Source: Ignavibacteria bacterium (GTDB lineage Bacteria; Bacteroidota; Ignavibacteria; Kapaibacteriales; UBA961). From it: a stretch of DNA of 64,000 bases. A program made the translations under genes and the position numbers. Positions within the stretch are counted from its first letter, which is position 1, and the number at the start of each line of letters is the position of its first letter. The notes beneath the pieces were generated by a model. It was not told where the DNA came from. It worked only from the letters and a program-made list of their open reading frames with translations, and searched no databases. Below are positions 1 through 8,378 of this stretch, in pieces. Location of the stretch: positions 62,001 to 126,000 of the forward strand of contig JADJXV010000004.1 in assembly GCA_016720145.1 (NCBI GenBank). Reading direction: 5' to 3'.

Positions 1-965
1 ATCAGCTTCCGCGCCGCCATCAGCACCTTCTCAGCATTCGGCAGAACAGCTTTTTCGAGAGTAGGGGCAAATGGTGTGGGTGCGTCATATCCCGCTACGC
101 GCAGGATTGGCGCATCGAGATATTCAAATGCTTTTTCGGCAATTCGCGCGGCGATTTCACCCCCGAAACCTGCCGTCAAGCTTGCTTCGTGGGCGATGAG
201 AACGCGGTTTGTCTTGCGGGCAGAAGCGAGCACTGTTTCTTCGTCGAATGGTACAAGCGTTCGAATATCAACCACTTCCACGGATACTCCTTCTTTCGAT
301 AATTCCTCAGCCGCTGCAAGCGCGAAATGCACGGCACTGCCATAACATATAATCGACATATCCTTGCCTTCACGGATGACATTCGCCTTGCCGAGAGGAA
401 CGATGTATTCGCCTTCGGGCACTTCTTCTTTGATTTTACGGTAGAGGCCTTTGTGTTCGTAGAATACGACCGGGTTGTTGTCCCGAATCGACGCGATCAT
501 CAATCCTTTGGCGTCGGCAGGAAACGCAGGGCACACGACTTTCACGCCGCTTGCATGAGCGAACCATGCCTCGGAGTTACGCGAGTGGAAGGGATTAGCA
601 CCCACACCGCCACCGGATGGACCTCGCACGACCATTGGCACACCTAAACCCCAGCGATAGGCAGTAGTTCCGGCGACATTGACGATTTGATTAAACCCGC
701 AGGTCACAAAATCCATGAACTGCATTTCCGCTACCGGACGCATACCATTGAGCGCCGCGCCGATGGCTGCGCCGACAATTGCCGCCTCGGAGATTGGACA
801 GTCAAGCACGCGCTGACGACCAAATTCTTCATGAAAATTCTTGGTTAATTTAAATGCACCGCCATAGGTTGCGATATCTTCACCCATCATAAAAACGCGT
901 TCATCACGGCGCATTTCAAACCGGAGTGCATCGGCAATTGCTTCAAGATAAGTAAGTTGAGCCAT
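1..965 (-). CDS. pdhB: 2-oxo acid dehydrogenase E1 component, beta subunit (3' end outside window)
   Basis: The reading frame opens at an ATG at 963-965 on the minus strand and stays open for 321 codons to the window edge, so the C-terminus is missing. The N-terminus reads MAQLTYLEAIADAL, followed by MGEDIATYGGAF and an RVLDCPISEAAIVG stretch, all typical of the transketolase-like E1 beta subunit. Together with E1 alpha it makes the thiamine-diphosphate E1 that decarboxylates pyruvate or a branched-chain 2-oxo acid and passes the acyl group to the E2 lipoyl domain. E1 alpha lies directly upstream, 109 bp away on the same strand, so the pair is probably one operon. Sequence alone does not settle pyruvate versus branched-chain substrate; the YGGAF stretch is found in both groups. 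The symbol is therefore provisional. Confidence 0.9.
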   Translation of the reverse strand, partial: MAQLTYLEAIADALRFEMRRDERVFMMGEDIATYGGAFKLTKNFHEEFGRQRVLDCPISEAAIVGAAIGAALNGMRPVAEMQFMDFVTCGFNQIVNVAGTTAYRWGLGVPMVVRGPSGGGVGANPFHSRNSEAWFAHASGVKVVCPAFPADAKGLMIASIRDNNPVVFYEHKGLYRKIKEEVPEGEYIVPLGKANVIREGKDMSIICYGSAVHFALAAAEELSKEGVSVEVVDIRTLVPFDEETVLASARKTNRVLIAHEASLTAGFGGEIAARIAEKAFEYLDAPILRVAGYDAPTPFAPTLEKAVLPNAEKVLMAARKL

Positions 966-994
966 AGTACTATTATAAGATAATTGAGAGTCAA

Positions 995-1062
995 AAACAT
1001 AGCCCACGATTTTAATCATGGGGAGAGAAAAACAAAACATAGCCCACGATTTTAATCGTGGG
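995..1062. repeat. Two 40-bp-spaced copies of a palindromic REP-like element
   Basis: The stretch ACATAGCCCACGATTTTAAT occurs at 998-1017 and again at 1038-1057, exactly 40 bp apart. In the second copy the arms CCCACGATT and AATCGTGGG form a perfect hairpin; the first copy has one changed base in its right arm. Read on the minus strand each hairpin is followed by a T-rich tract, so the pair may terminate or attenuate transcription between E1 alpha and E1 beta. A related palindrome, with CCATGG in place of CCACGA, lies at 2861-2887, so this is a small dispersed family in the window. Confidence 0.75.
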
Positions 1063-1074
1063 AGGATGTGAAAT

Positions 1075-2082
1075 TTAATCCACAAACACACCCTTCAAAC
1101 CCTCTTCCGCAGGCGGGAAGGGGAGTTCGACAGCGTAGTCGATTGCAGCGCGGATTTCCTCGATGAGCGTTGTTCGCATTGCGGTAATATCATCCATCGT
1201 CAGGATCTTTTTTTCGAGGAGGAAATTTTGATAACGGTCAATGGGGTCACGCTTTTGCCAGTATTCGAGTTCCTCGCGGGGAACATAACTGAAATCGTCG
1301 TGTTCGGCGTGGCCGCGCATCCGCATCGTCACCGTTTCAATAATCGACGGACCTTCACCGCGGCGGGCACGTTCGGCGGCTTTCCAGCAGGCGTCATAGA
1401 CAATTTCGACGTCGGTGCCATCAATTGTCTCGCCATGACAGCCGTAGCCAAGTGCACGATCAGAAAGGTGTTTACACGCGAATTCCACAGAATTCGGCGA
1501 AGAATACGCGTATTGATTATTCTCAATGATGAGGATAAAGGGTAATTTCTGGACCGATGCGAAGTTCATACCTTCATGAAACTCACCCGTCTGCGAACCT
1601 CCATCACCGATATAGGTCATCGACACCACATTTTCACCCCGCATCTTGGACGCAAGCACAAAGCCTGCCGCCACCGGGATCATCGCCCCGAGATGGGAAA
1701 TATTACCGTAAATACGTTTGTTGACATCGGCATAGTGACCTGTACCGTCTGTTCCCCGCATAAGACTTCCCTCACGGGCGAGGAAGGCGAGCATGAGGGT
1801 ATTGAGGTCTTGTCCGAAGACAAAGTGTCCTCCGATATTGCGGTGCATCGGAAAGAGAACGTCCTTTTCGCCGAGCGCGAAGGCCGAGCCAACGGACGAA
1901 GCTTCATTCCCGGTTTGCGAATAGACGCCGCCGAAGGCACGTCCCTGTCGGTTGAGCCGCTGCATGGCGAGGTCGAATTCACGTGCTTGGAGCATGAAGC
2001 GAAACATCGAAATTCGTTGATCATTTGTAAGGCGTTTGCTGGGTTTTATCGGCGGGATTTTGTCGGATTTTTTTAATTTCAT
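1075..2082 (-). CDS. pdhA: 2-oxo acid dehydrogenase E1 component, alpha subunit
   Basis: This is the alpha subunit of the thiamine-diphosphate-dependent E1. The ThDP/magnesium motif is clear: GDGGSQTGEFHEG followed by IIENNQYAYSS. The N-terminal MLQAREFD and the later MRGHAEHDD are also family-typical. I chose the ATG at 2082 (335 residues); a GTG six codons upstream at 2100 is an alternative, and neither has a strong Shine-Dalgarno sequence. Length is normal for the family. The gene lies just upstream of the E1 beta gene, with two palindromic repeats between them. The substrate could be pyruvate or branched-chain 2-oxo acids; no E2 or E3 gene is in the window to decide. Confidence 0.92.
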   Translation of the reverse strand: MKLKKSDKIPPIKPSKRLTNDQRISMFRFMLQAREFDLAMQRLNRQGRAFGGVYSQTGNEASSVGSAFALGEKDVLFPMHRNIGGHFVFGQDLNTLMLAFLAREGSLMRGTDGTGHYADVNKRIYGNISHLGAMIPVAAGFVLASKMRGENVVSMTYIGDGGSQTGEFHEGMNFASVQKLPFILIIENNQYAYSSPNSVEFACKHLSDRALGYGCHGETIDGTDVEIVYDACWKAAERARRGEGPSIIETVTMRMRGHAEHDDFSYVPREELEYWQKRDPIDRYQNFLLEKKILTMDDITAMRTTLIEEIRAAIDYAVELPFPPAEEGLKGVFVD

Positions 2083-2153
2083 GGCAGATAGTTTCTTCAC
2101 AGTAATAGTACTTATGCGCGTACATTCCGGCGTAATTATGCGGAAATACAGCG

Positions 2154-2161
2154 CAAAAATA
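2154..2161 (-). promoter_or_regulatory. Possible Bacteroidetes-type -7 box (TATTTTTG) for the E1 operon
   Basis: On the minus strand TATTTTTG, matching the TAnnTTTG -7 consensus, lies about 70 bases before the E1 alpha ATG. I do not see a TTTG -33 box at the usual distance, so this is a half-match only. Confidence 0.3.
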
Positions 2162-2210
2162 CCACTTTTGGCGGTATGATGAGGTATGAAAATTACGGAC
2201 TTGCTTTACC

Positions 2211-2300
2211 GATGGCACGCAGATGACGCTGATTACTATGATTGAAGATGATATAAGAATCAGCGAATATCATACAAATCAGCGTCATCAGCGTGCCATC
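2211..2300. repeat. 24-bp inverted repeat of a dispersed element (CAGCGTCATCAGCGT family)
   Basis: The left arm at 2211-2234 and right arm at 2277-2300 are reverse complements over 24 bases with one mismatch; the loop is 42 bases. The core AATCAGCGTCATCAGCGT recurs at about 50445 and 51639, before selD and queC. The neighbouring stretch ATGATTGAAGATGAT in the loop is also shared, in reverse complement, with the selD copy. It therefore behaves like a small dispersed mobile or REP-like element. It lies upstream of E1 alpha and downstream of nothing obvious. Confidence 0.75.
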
Positions 2301-2318
2301 TAACCGCTAAGCAGACAA

Positions 2319-2687
2319 TTACTTAGTAGAGTACGGCGAACCCTTCGGATAGCGCTTGGCGCCCCGAAGCCGGTGATCGCCAAAGGATATATCCACGAAA
2401 TGTTTTTCGGGTTTGCCGTTTACTTCCAGCATTTCATACCCGACGATACCTTCTTTGAGCAAGGTGGAGAGAATCTTGAGGAATTGATCTTTTTCATCGG
2501 CGGTGAGATCGTTGAGCAGGATATCTTTGGTGGAGCCGAGATTCATAAACGACTCGACTTTTTTGAAAACATTGGAGCTGAGGGAAACGTTGTTTTTACG
2601 GGCTACGCGCACCGCACTTTCGCGGACTAGCCATTTGTCGCCGGCACCGGTGCCAAGCGTTGACGAACCAATTGCTGAGATTGCCAT
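2319..2687 (-). CDS. Hypothetical protein, 122 residues
   Basis: I do not recognise this family. The reading frame runs from an ATG at 2687 to a stop at 2319. The protein is soluble, with no signal peptide or membrane segment visible. It starts MAISAIGSSTLGTG and has a helical, lysine- and leucine-rich middle (DLTADEKDQFLKILSTLLKEG) followed by a basic C-terminal tail (GDHRLRGAKRYPKG). The gene stands alone, flanked by palindromic elements on both sides, between the E1 operon and the copper locus. Codon use looks like that of its neighbours, and I consider it real, but I cannot assign a function. Confidence 0.6.
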   Translation of the reverse strand: MAISAIGSSTLGTGAGDKWLVRESAVRVARKNNVSLSSNVFKKVESFMNLGSTKDILLNDLTADEKDQFLKILSTLLKEGIVGYEMLEVNGKPEKHFVDISFGDHRLRGAKRYPKGSPYSTK

Positions 2688-2855
2688 AGGAGTACCATCA
2701 AGGAGTGTTGAAAGGAGTTATGTGCGGCAAGTGTCGGCTATTGAGCGGGAAAAATGAAGAAAATATCTTTGGGGATTCGCTTCATGATGTTCCAAACAAA
2801 CGATCGGCGGTATCACCAGTTGCCGTCCAAGTCGTTTTTAGGTAATTCTCCATAC

Positions 2856-2887
2856 AAAAATAGCCCATGGTTTTTAACCATGGGCTA
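2856..2887 (-). terminator. Rho-independent terminator of the di-heme peroxidase operon
   Basis: A perfect 12-bp stem, TAGCCCATGGTT with AACCATGGGCTA, has a 3-base loop and on the minus strand is followed by TTTTTG. It lies 29 bases after the stop of the peroxidase gene. The palindrome resembles the pair at 995-1062, so a dispersed repeat may have been adopted as a terminator. Confidence 0.75.
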
Positions 2888-2915
2888 TGGGTAAGTTGTA
2901 ATATTTGTTCATTCC

Positions 2916-4001
2916 CTACGGCGCAGCAAAGCTCGTATTACTCAAAAACGTCTCATCGGTCAGCGTTTTGAGGAAGGCGACGAGATCGCTTTTGTCCTGT
3001 TCACTGAGTCCGAGTCCACCGGGCTGTAGGTTGTACTGCATGAGAATATCAATGGTCGATGAATTCTTAGTGCCTGTATTATAATGATTTACCACTTCTT
3101 CGAGCGTTTTGAAACGTCCGTCGTGCATGTAGGGCGGCGTGACGGCGATATTGCGGAGCGAAGTAACCTTGAATTTTGCTCGGTCGCGGGGATTTTTCGT
3201 CACCTCAAAGCGTCCGACATCCGAGAAATTTGCTTCCATATCCAAGCCATTATTGATATAATCATGATTCGAAAAGTCGGGTCCGCCATGGCAGTGAAAA
3301 CATTCAGCGCCCTTGACTTTTCCGGTTGGGTCGAATTCGGTGAAGAATAATTTCCGACCACGTTCTTGTTCGGCAGTGAGCACTACTTCCTTGCGTACCG
3401 ACTTGTCATACAAGGAATTACCCGATATCAGCGTGAACTCGAATTGCTCCAACGCAAGGGAAATCTTCAACGGTGTAATCGTATCACTCCCAAATGCGCG
3501 GATAAATTGATCGCGATACGTCTGACTTGCCGACAGCTTTTGCACCACATTTTCCAGCGTTTCATTCATCTCGAGCGGGTCTTGAATCGGTTTTAAGGAT
3601 TGTTCCCGTATCGACGCCGCACGCCCATCCCAAAAGAGTCCGTTTTTGTGGAACGCAAGGTTGAATAATGCCATCGCCTGACGTTTGCCGGGTTTATTTT
3701 CCACCCCAATACTGAACTGCCGGATATCCGAAAACCCGTCCTTTTGCTGATGACAGGTAGCACACGACTGCGTACCGTTTTTCGAGAGCATGGTTTCAAA
3801 AAACAGCATCTTGCCAAGGCGAACACCCTGCACTGTCAGACGATTGTCAGGAGGCGCTGCAATAACAGGTAAACCCTGAAAATCTAATGAATAAAGTGTA
3901 GAGTCATAGACCACCGGTGTGGTTGGAGTGGTCGTAGTATCACTACAGGAATTCAGTACTAAAAGGCAGGAGAGGACGAGAAGTACAACTACATTTTTCA
4001 T
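2916..4001 (-). CDS. Di-heme cytochrome c peroxidase / MauG-MbnH family lipoprotein (copy 2, with FWDGR motif)
   Basis: The protein has two c-type heme sites, CATCH at residues 80-84 and CFHCH at 234-238, and the family C-terminal signature with TPPYMHDG near residue 290. An N-terminal hydrophobic stretch ending LNSC (Cys19) is a lipobox, so it is probably a periplasmic lipoprotein. It also has FWDGRAASIREQ near residue 123, typical of bacterial cytochrome c peroxidases. Such enzymes reduce peroxide or use high-valent hemes to oxidise protein residues. Its ATG overlaps the stop of the upstream paralogue by 4 bp, so the two are translationally coupled. Placement after an MbnP-like gene suggests a role in MbnP maturation or copper handling. 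It could also be a plain detoxifying peroxidase. Confidence 0.9.
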   Translation of the reverse strand: MKNVVVLLVLSCLLVLNSCSDTTTTPTTPVVYDSTLYSLDFQGLPVIAAPPDNRLTVQGVRLGKMLFFETMLSKNGTQSCATCHQQKDGFSDIRQFSIGVENKPGKRQAMALFNLAFHKNGLFWDGRAASIREQSLKPIQDPLEMNETLENVVQKLSASQTYRDQFIRAFGSDTITPLKISLALEQFEFTLISGNSLYDKSVRKEVVLTAEQERGRKLFFTEFDPTGKVKGAECFHCHGGPDFSNHDYINNGLDMEANFSDVGRFEVTKNPRDRAKFKVTSLRNIAVTPPYMHDGRFKTLEEVVNHYNTGTKNSSTIDILMQYNLQPGGLGLSEQDKSDLVAFLKTLTDETFLSNTSFAAP

Positions 4002-5011
4002 GGGGCAAAATTTCTATTATGAATAAAATCATTGTCTGTAAGAGAATGTAAGAATTCAAGCAGGTCTTGCTTTTCCTGCGCCGTCAGATTGAGCGGCTTG
4101 ACAAATTCACTTTTGTGCTTATGCGGCGCGCCACCGGAATTGTAATGCTCAATCACACCCGCAAGTGTCGCAATCGAACCGTCGTGCATATACGGCGCTG
4201 TGAGCCCGACATTCCTGAGCGAGGGCACTTTGAAGAGCGCGCTGTCACTCGGATTGTGCGTGAGGCGGAAACGTCCGGGGTCTGTATAGTATTGATATAA
4301 GCCATTGTTGGCAAAGGAGTAATTCGTAAAATTAAATCCACTGTGGCAGTTCGTACACGCAAGCCGGGAACTGAAAAAAAGTTCTTTCCCGCGCAGTTCG
4401 GACGCCGAAAGCGCGCCGGATTGTCCCTGAAATGCATAACGGTCATACCGTGAATTCCCGCTCAGCAGCGCTCGCTCGAAACATGCAATCGACCGCGTGA
4501 TGATATACGGGTCGGGTTCGCGATTATAAGCAGCTTTCGCCATAAGGATATACGTGCTGTCAAGGGCGATTTTGTCGGCAATGCGGAGGATGTTATTGTC
4601 GAATTCATTATGCTCTTGAATGGGCACCAAAATCTGCTGTTCGAGCGTAGGCACACCGCCTTCACGAGTAAAATAGGGGTGATAGGCGATATTGGCAAGT
4701 GATGGAGAATTGCGCGTACCGAGTTGATTATCCACACCCTTACTCGTCCGAACATCATCCGAAAATGCGAGCGATTGGCGATGGCAGGACGCGCACGATA
4801 CTGTGCCGGTGCGGGAGAGAATGGAGTCATAGAATAATTTCTTGCCCAGATTGAAACGTTCAAGCGTGAATTCATTATCCGCCGGAAACACCGGACTCGG
4901 GAAGCCGGTTGGAATGACGAGCACATCCAATTCCAAAGGGGGCGTTGATGAGGTATCACAGCCCCCGATAGTGGCTAGGAGTAAAGCAAGTATCACGATA
5001 GTTCGTTTCAT
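3998..5011 (-). CDS. MbnH-like di-heme peroxidase lipoprotein (copy 1)
   Basis: This 337-residue protein has heme-binding motifs CASCH at 73-77 and CTNCH at 219-223, and the C-terminal SLRNVGLTAPYMHDG at about 264-278. A lipobox-like GGC at residues 16-18 suggests a periplasmic lipoprotein. Unlike its downstream paralogue it lacks the FWDGR motif; the equivalent region reads YFTREGG. The gene lies 30 bp after an MbnP-like gene. In methanotrophs MbnH, a di-heme MauG relative, converts a tryptophan of MbnP to kynurenine to create a copper site, so the gene order strongly suggests the same job here. That is inference from family and context; bridging residues cannot be checked without an alignment. 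It is one of two tandem copies, which is unusual. Confidence 0.88.
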   Translation of the reverse strand: MKRTIVILALLLATIGGCDTSSTPPLELDVLVIPTGFPSPVFPADNEFTLERFNLGKKLFYDSILSRTGTVSCASCHRQSLAFSDDVRTSKGVDNQLGTRNSPSLANIAYHPYFTREGGVPTLEQQILVPIQEHNEFDNNILRIADKIALDSTYILMAKAAYNREPDPYIITRSIACFERALLSGNSRYDRYAFQGQSGALSASELRGKELFFSSRLACTNCHSGFNFTNYSFANNGLYQYYTDPGRFRLTHNPSDSALFKVPSLRNVGLTAPYMHDGSIATLAGVIEHYNSGGAPHKHKSEFVKPLNLTAQEKQDLLEFLHSLTDNDFIHNRNFAP

Positions 5012-5041
5012 TCTATCTTGTTTTGATTCAAGGAGATGAAA

Positions 5042-6007
5042 TTATTCAACAATGACTAATTTCTCACGTTGAATTACCGTGCCGTGCTGCACGGACACGA
5101 TGTAGGTGCCGATTGCTAACTCTATTGGAAGCGAGAATGCGGTTTCTTGCACATCACGCCGTAGGACGACTTGTCCAAGCATATCGGTAATGGTCAGAGA
5201 AGAATGATTCGAAGGAGTAACTCCTGATATGGTAAGTGAATGCGTCGCCGGATTCGGGCTGATGGTAAGGGGCGAAGGAGATACTTCCTGCACCGTACTT
5301 GTGGCGGACGGCGTAAACACGGAGGTAATCATATTATTCATGAGAGTCGCCGCAGCACCTGTAGAACCGTGCGAAATGACGCCTTCATTTGCTTCGATAT
5401 TCGTGAGAAGTTTAGAATATTCTGCGTCTAAGTATATGACTAAATTTCCATTTACCATTGTTCCCTTGGCAGGAATGGTCACCCAACTGTAGAGAATATC
5501 CTCAAGAGCGTGGAGTTCGAAACTTGTCTGTGTGGAGGAATTTGACGCTCCTGCTTGACCATCAAACGCGATAAAGCGATAGCCAGCCCAGCCCCAGTGC
5601 ATGGTCGGGTCCTGCATTGCCAGTGGGTCGTCTTTGGGATACTTTGTCGGATCGAGGTGATTGGTTGCTGAGTCGATACCGATGCCGAGTTCGATTGCTT
5701 CTACATTCGTAACATCAAAATTACCAAGGATATACTCATTATTTACCTCCGGATTGACGAGGATATACAGGCCGGTTACGTCGTCAATTTTCCCGCCATC
5801 ATGCTTGATCCTGATCTTCGAGAGATAATACCGCAGCGACGAAACGCGGAAGTAATATCCGCCCGGAGCAATCGCAGGGAATATCGTACTGAACTGAGTA
5901 CCATTGAGTAAATGGTTGATATTGAGCGATACACTTTTGTTCTGTGCAGACATACCCGCACTACCGATGAGTGCGATTGCCGAAACGAGAAGTAAGAATT
6001 GTTTCAT
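5042..6007 (-). CDS. mbnP: MbnP-like copper-binding protein with T9SS sorting tail
   Basis: The 321-residue protein begins with a signal peptide (MKQFLLLVSAIALIG...SAQ), then an MbnP-like domain with YYFRVSSLRYYLSKI near residues 51-65 and the diagnostic MHWGWAGYRF at 136-145. In this family a tryptophan in the MHW region is oxidised to kynurenine by MbnH and then binds copper; Trp138 and Trp140 are the candidates. After about residue 240 a serine/proline linker leads to a C-terminal domain (LTISPNPATHSLTISG ... GTYIVSVQHG) of the type IX secretion kind, so it is probably exported to the cell surface. A GGAGAA Shine-Dalgarno lies before the ATG. The gene sits between the TonB receptor and the di-heme peroxidases. 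The symbol is by family resemblance. Confidence 0.85.
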   Translation of the reverse strand: MKQFLLLVSAIALIGSAGMSAQNKSVSLNINHLLNGTQFSTIFPAIAPGGYYFRVSSLRYYLSKIRIKHDGGKIDDVTGLYILVNPEVNNEYILGNFDVTNVEAIELGIGIDSATNHLDPTKYPKDDPLAMQDPTMHWGWAGYRFIAFDGQAGASNSSTQTSFELHALEDILYSWVTIPAKGTMVNGNLVIYLDAEYSKLLTNIEANEGVISHGSTGAAATLMNNMITSVFTPSATSTVQEVSPSPLTISPNPATHSLTISGVTPSNHSSLTITDMLGQVVLRRDVQETAFSLPIELAIGTYIVSVQHGTVIQREKLVIVE

Positions 6008-6082
6008 GGAAATTCTCCAAAAAAAGTAATAAGATGTTGAATAATAATCAGTTGTAAAAGTATTTACCAGTCGTTTTCGACA

Positions 6083-6985
6083 TCAATTGATACGCAGGCG
6101 AGCTCCGATATACACGAGTCGATTGTCGAGTGGACCCCACACGAGCGACGCATCAAAAAATCCGTTATGAGGATCTTCAGGAGAGATTACTGCCTGTTGC
6201 TGCAAGAAATTCGTAATATTTTCTGCTCCAAGATAAAGGTCGAATATCTCAAACCTCTTCGTAATCTGGGCATTTGCGCGGAAAAAAGAGGTAAATCTTT
6301 CGTTCATACGGAATGCTTCAGGATTATCGGCAGTCGATGGAATCCGCCCGCCGCTGTTCCAAATAAATGTACCGTCAACCTGCCAGTCATGATCGGGAGT
6401 AAACCACGAGATTGTCGTCAGGATTCGGTGCGGAGAAATGAGTGGACGCTCTTGTAATTTACCGCCAGTTGTTGACTTTGCATCCACAAATCGATAAGAT
6501 ATACTAAGATCTATCGACGAAAGCGGCGCAAATTTCAACTGTACCAATGCGCTTGTCGAATAAGAGGTGCCCATTAGATTATCGATACTCACTAATCGAG
6601 GCGAGCGGTCGAAATCCACAACGATTTGATTAGAAAAATCTGTTCGGTAGATCTCGGCATCGAAGGTAAACATCTCTTTCAACAGTTCGAAATTTGTTGT
6701 TACTGAGCCACCATAATTCAAAGCTTTTTCAGGTTGCAAGCTTGACCCAATCAACACGATACGTGAACTTGCAAATACTGATAAATTATCACTGATAGGA
6801 TTGGCTATCCGCGTGCCGTTACCGATTGAAAATCGGATTGTCGTCAGGGGAGTAAGGGCATACTTTCCATGAAGACGAGGAGTAATAAATGTGCCGAACA
6901 TATTATGAAAATCTGTTCGAAGTCCCAGTACCAGTGTTAGCTTACGTATAGCAGAAATGGTTACTTCAGTAAATATTCCCGGCAC
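6083..6985 (-). CDS. TonB-dependent receptor, C-terminal part (separated by a frameshift)
   Basis: This is the C-terminal half of the outer-membrane beta-barrel whose first half is encoded at 6966-8297. It carries typical receptor text: PGIFTEVTISAIRKLTLVLGLR, then TPRLHGKYALTPLTT and SLQPEKALNYGG, and ends RLVYIGARLRIN. The apparent GTG start at 6985 is an artefact. The same frame can be read upstream as ELNRREIVPGIFTEV back to about 7008, where a one-base change would join it to the other half. The rebuilt receptor would be about 740 residues, normal for the family. It belongs to the copper locus, 75 bp upstream of the MbnP-like gene. Confidence 0.8.
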   Translation of the reverse strand: MPGIFTEVTISAIRKLTLVLGLRTDFHNMFGTFITPRLHGKYALTPLTTIRFSIGNGTRIANPISDNLSVFASSRIVLIGSSLQPEKALNYGGSVTTNFELLKEMFTFDAEIYRTDFSNQIVVDFDRSPRLVSIDNLMGTSYSTSALVQLKFAPLSSIDLSISYRFVDAKSTTGGKLQERPLISPHRILTTISWFTPDHDWQVDGTFIWNSGGRIPSTADNPEAFRMNERFTSFFRANAQITKRFEIFDLYLGAENITNFLQQQAVISPEDPHNGFFDASLVWGPLDNRLVYIGARLRIN

Positions 6986-8297
6986 TATCTCCCGTCTGTT
7001 GAGCTCGAGCGTTATTTGTCATGTCGAGAAAATTTTCCTTAAAATCATCGATCAAGAGACTTGCTCCATAATTAATTTTTATACCGGAAAATTCATTACT
7101 GAATATCAGCTTGCCTTGTAATTGCTGTTCAGTGCCATCATAATGTCGATCATCACCAAACATACTCGTAGTACCATGCCACACGCCGGAAACTTGCAGA
7201 CCGAGATTCGTTTCAGGATTGAAGGTAAGAGGATTGAGCCCAAATTTGGATATCACCTCAAAGCGATTCGTTTTCGTCGAAATACCATACTCATGATGCG
7301 AGGTATCGTTAGCTGACATCGCGTGTGTCATGCTACCGCCCTGATACTCATCGTGCAAACCTTTCGTAATGAGTTGAAATTCCATGCCTTCCTCCGATCG
7401 GTGAAGGACGCGTGCCATGCCATTGACCTGTTTGAAAGTCGGCATATCGATAAATCCGTCACCGTTTCCGTCTTGCTGATGATTTTGAATACGACCGTGT
7501 GCGAATGCCATCGTATGCCATGTATCGCTCAGTTTTTGTGCGGAAGTAAGATTCAATTCCATACGTTCCATTGAATTAACATAACCATTTACAAATAATG
7601 GGATTTCATTTTCCGGTTGTTTGTAGCAGACATTGATTTGTCCGGTGATACCTTCGTATCCATTGAGAACAGAGGCAGCACCTTTTGAAATACTAATTTC
7701 ATTGACAAAAGCGCCAGGAATATAATCTAAACCATAGCTGGTTGCGAGACCGCGAATCATTGGCACTGCTTCGGTCATAATCTGTGTGTATATACCACGT
7801 AAACCAAGTAATTGTATCTGCTTAGCGCCAGTAGCCGCATCGGCAAAGCTCACTTCCACAGCCGGACTTTTTTCGAATGCTTCTGAGAGTGAACAGCAGG
7901 CGGATTGTTCGAGCTGGCGTACGGAGATTTTTTCGGTTTTGGCGGATGCTTGGGTTATCGTAGAGTTACCTTCTGCTTCGATATTCACATCTGAAAGGAG
8001 TAGTCCGCTTTTGAGTATGATCTCGATAGAAGATGTAGTATTAGGAACGACGGAAGTGTCTGTCTTAAAGCCAACATACGAAGTAATAAGTGTGTCAGTT
8101 GTTGAGCGGTCGAGCATGAATGTACCGTCGCTTTTGGTGATCGCTCCTTTGGTAGTTCCAAGCCATCGAAGTGTTGCTCCGGCGAGCGGCTTTTGGCTGC
8201 CGGATTCACGTCCGAATACAGTTCCACGAAGCGTCTGAGCACTTATCGTAATGTAGGAGCAGAGGATGGTAAATGTGAAGAGAGTAAATAGTTTCAT
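6966..8297 (-). CDS. TonB-dependent receptor, N-terminal part (CC-motif, probably copper)
   Basis: The protein has a signal peptide (MKLFTLFTFTILCSYITISAQ) and a carboxypeptidase-regulatory-like domain (GTVFGRESGSQKPLAGATLRW). Its plug domain contains SACCSLSEAFEKSPAVEV and RGLATSYGLDYIPG, followed by the first barrel strands. The adjacent cysteines in the plug are common in Bacteroidota receptors found next to HMA and HYC_CC_PP genes, where copper is the likely ligand; that link is inference from context. The frame runs out at TGDSAGNIY, while the +1 frame continues the family sequence. The break lies in GAGCTCGAGC at 7001-7010, where one extra base would explain it. It could be a sequencing error, a phase switch or a true pseudogene. 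Confidence 0.85.
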   Translation of the reverse strand: MKLFTLFTFTILCSYITISAQTLRGTVFGRESGSQKPLAGATLRWLGTTKGAITKSDGTFMLDRSTTDTLITSYVGFKTDTSVVPNTTSSIEIILKSGLLLSDVNIEAEGNSTITQASAKTEKISVRQLEQSACCSLSEAFEKSPAVEVSFADAATGAKQIQLLGLRGIYTQIMTEAVPMIRGLATSYGLDYIPGAFVNEISISKGAASVLNGYEGITGQINVCYKQPENEIPLFVNGYVNSMERMELNLTSAQKLSDTWHTMAFAHGRIQNHQQDGNGDGFIDMPTFKQVNGMARVLHRSEEGMEFQLITKGLHDEYQGGSMTHAMSANDTSHHEYGISTKTNRFEVISKFGLNPLTFNPETNLGLQVSGVWHGTTSMFGDDRHYDGTEQQLQGKLIFSNEFSGIKINYGASLLIDDFKENFLDMTNNARAQQTGDSAGNIY

Positions 8298-8322
8298 TAC
8301 AGAATAATAGAGAGTGTAACTA

Positions 8323-8352
8323 CTCTGTCCGTCTATAGTTCGACGGACAGAG
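8323..8352. other. Perfect 11-bp hairpin between HMA and TonB receptor genes
   Basis: CTCTGTCCGTC at 8323-8333 pairs perfectly with GACGGACAGAG at 8342-8352 around an 8-base loop. No T-run follows on the minus strand, so it is not a standard terminator. It lies in the leader of the TonB receptor gene and could set mRNA processing or stability, or be an operator for a metal-responsive repressor. Confidence 0.6.
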
Positions 8353-8378
8353 ATTGAGATATATAATGTTCCGTACCG

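Noticed and set aside
1576..2076. 166-codon plus-strand frame over E1 alpha
   Set aside because: Antisense to a well-conserved enzyme gene and with no family likeness.
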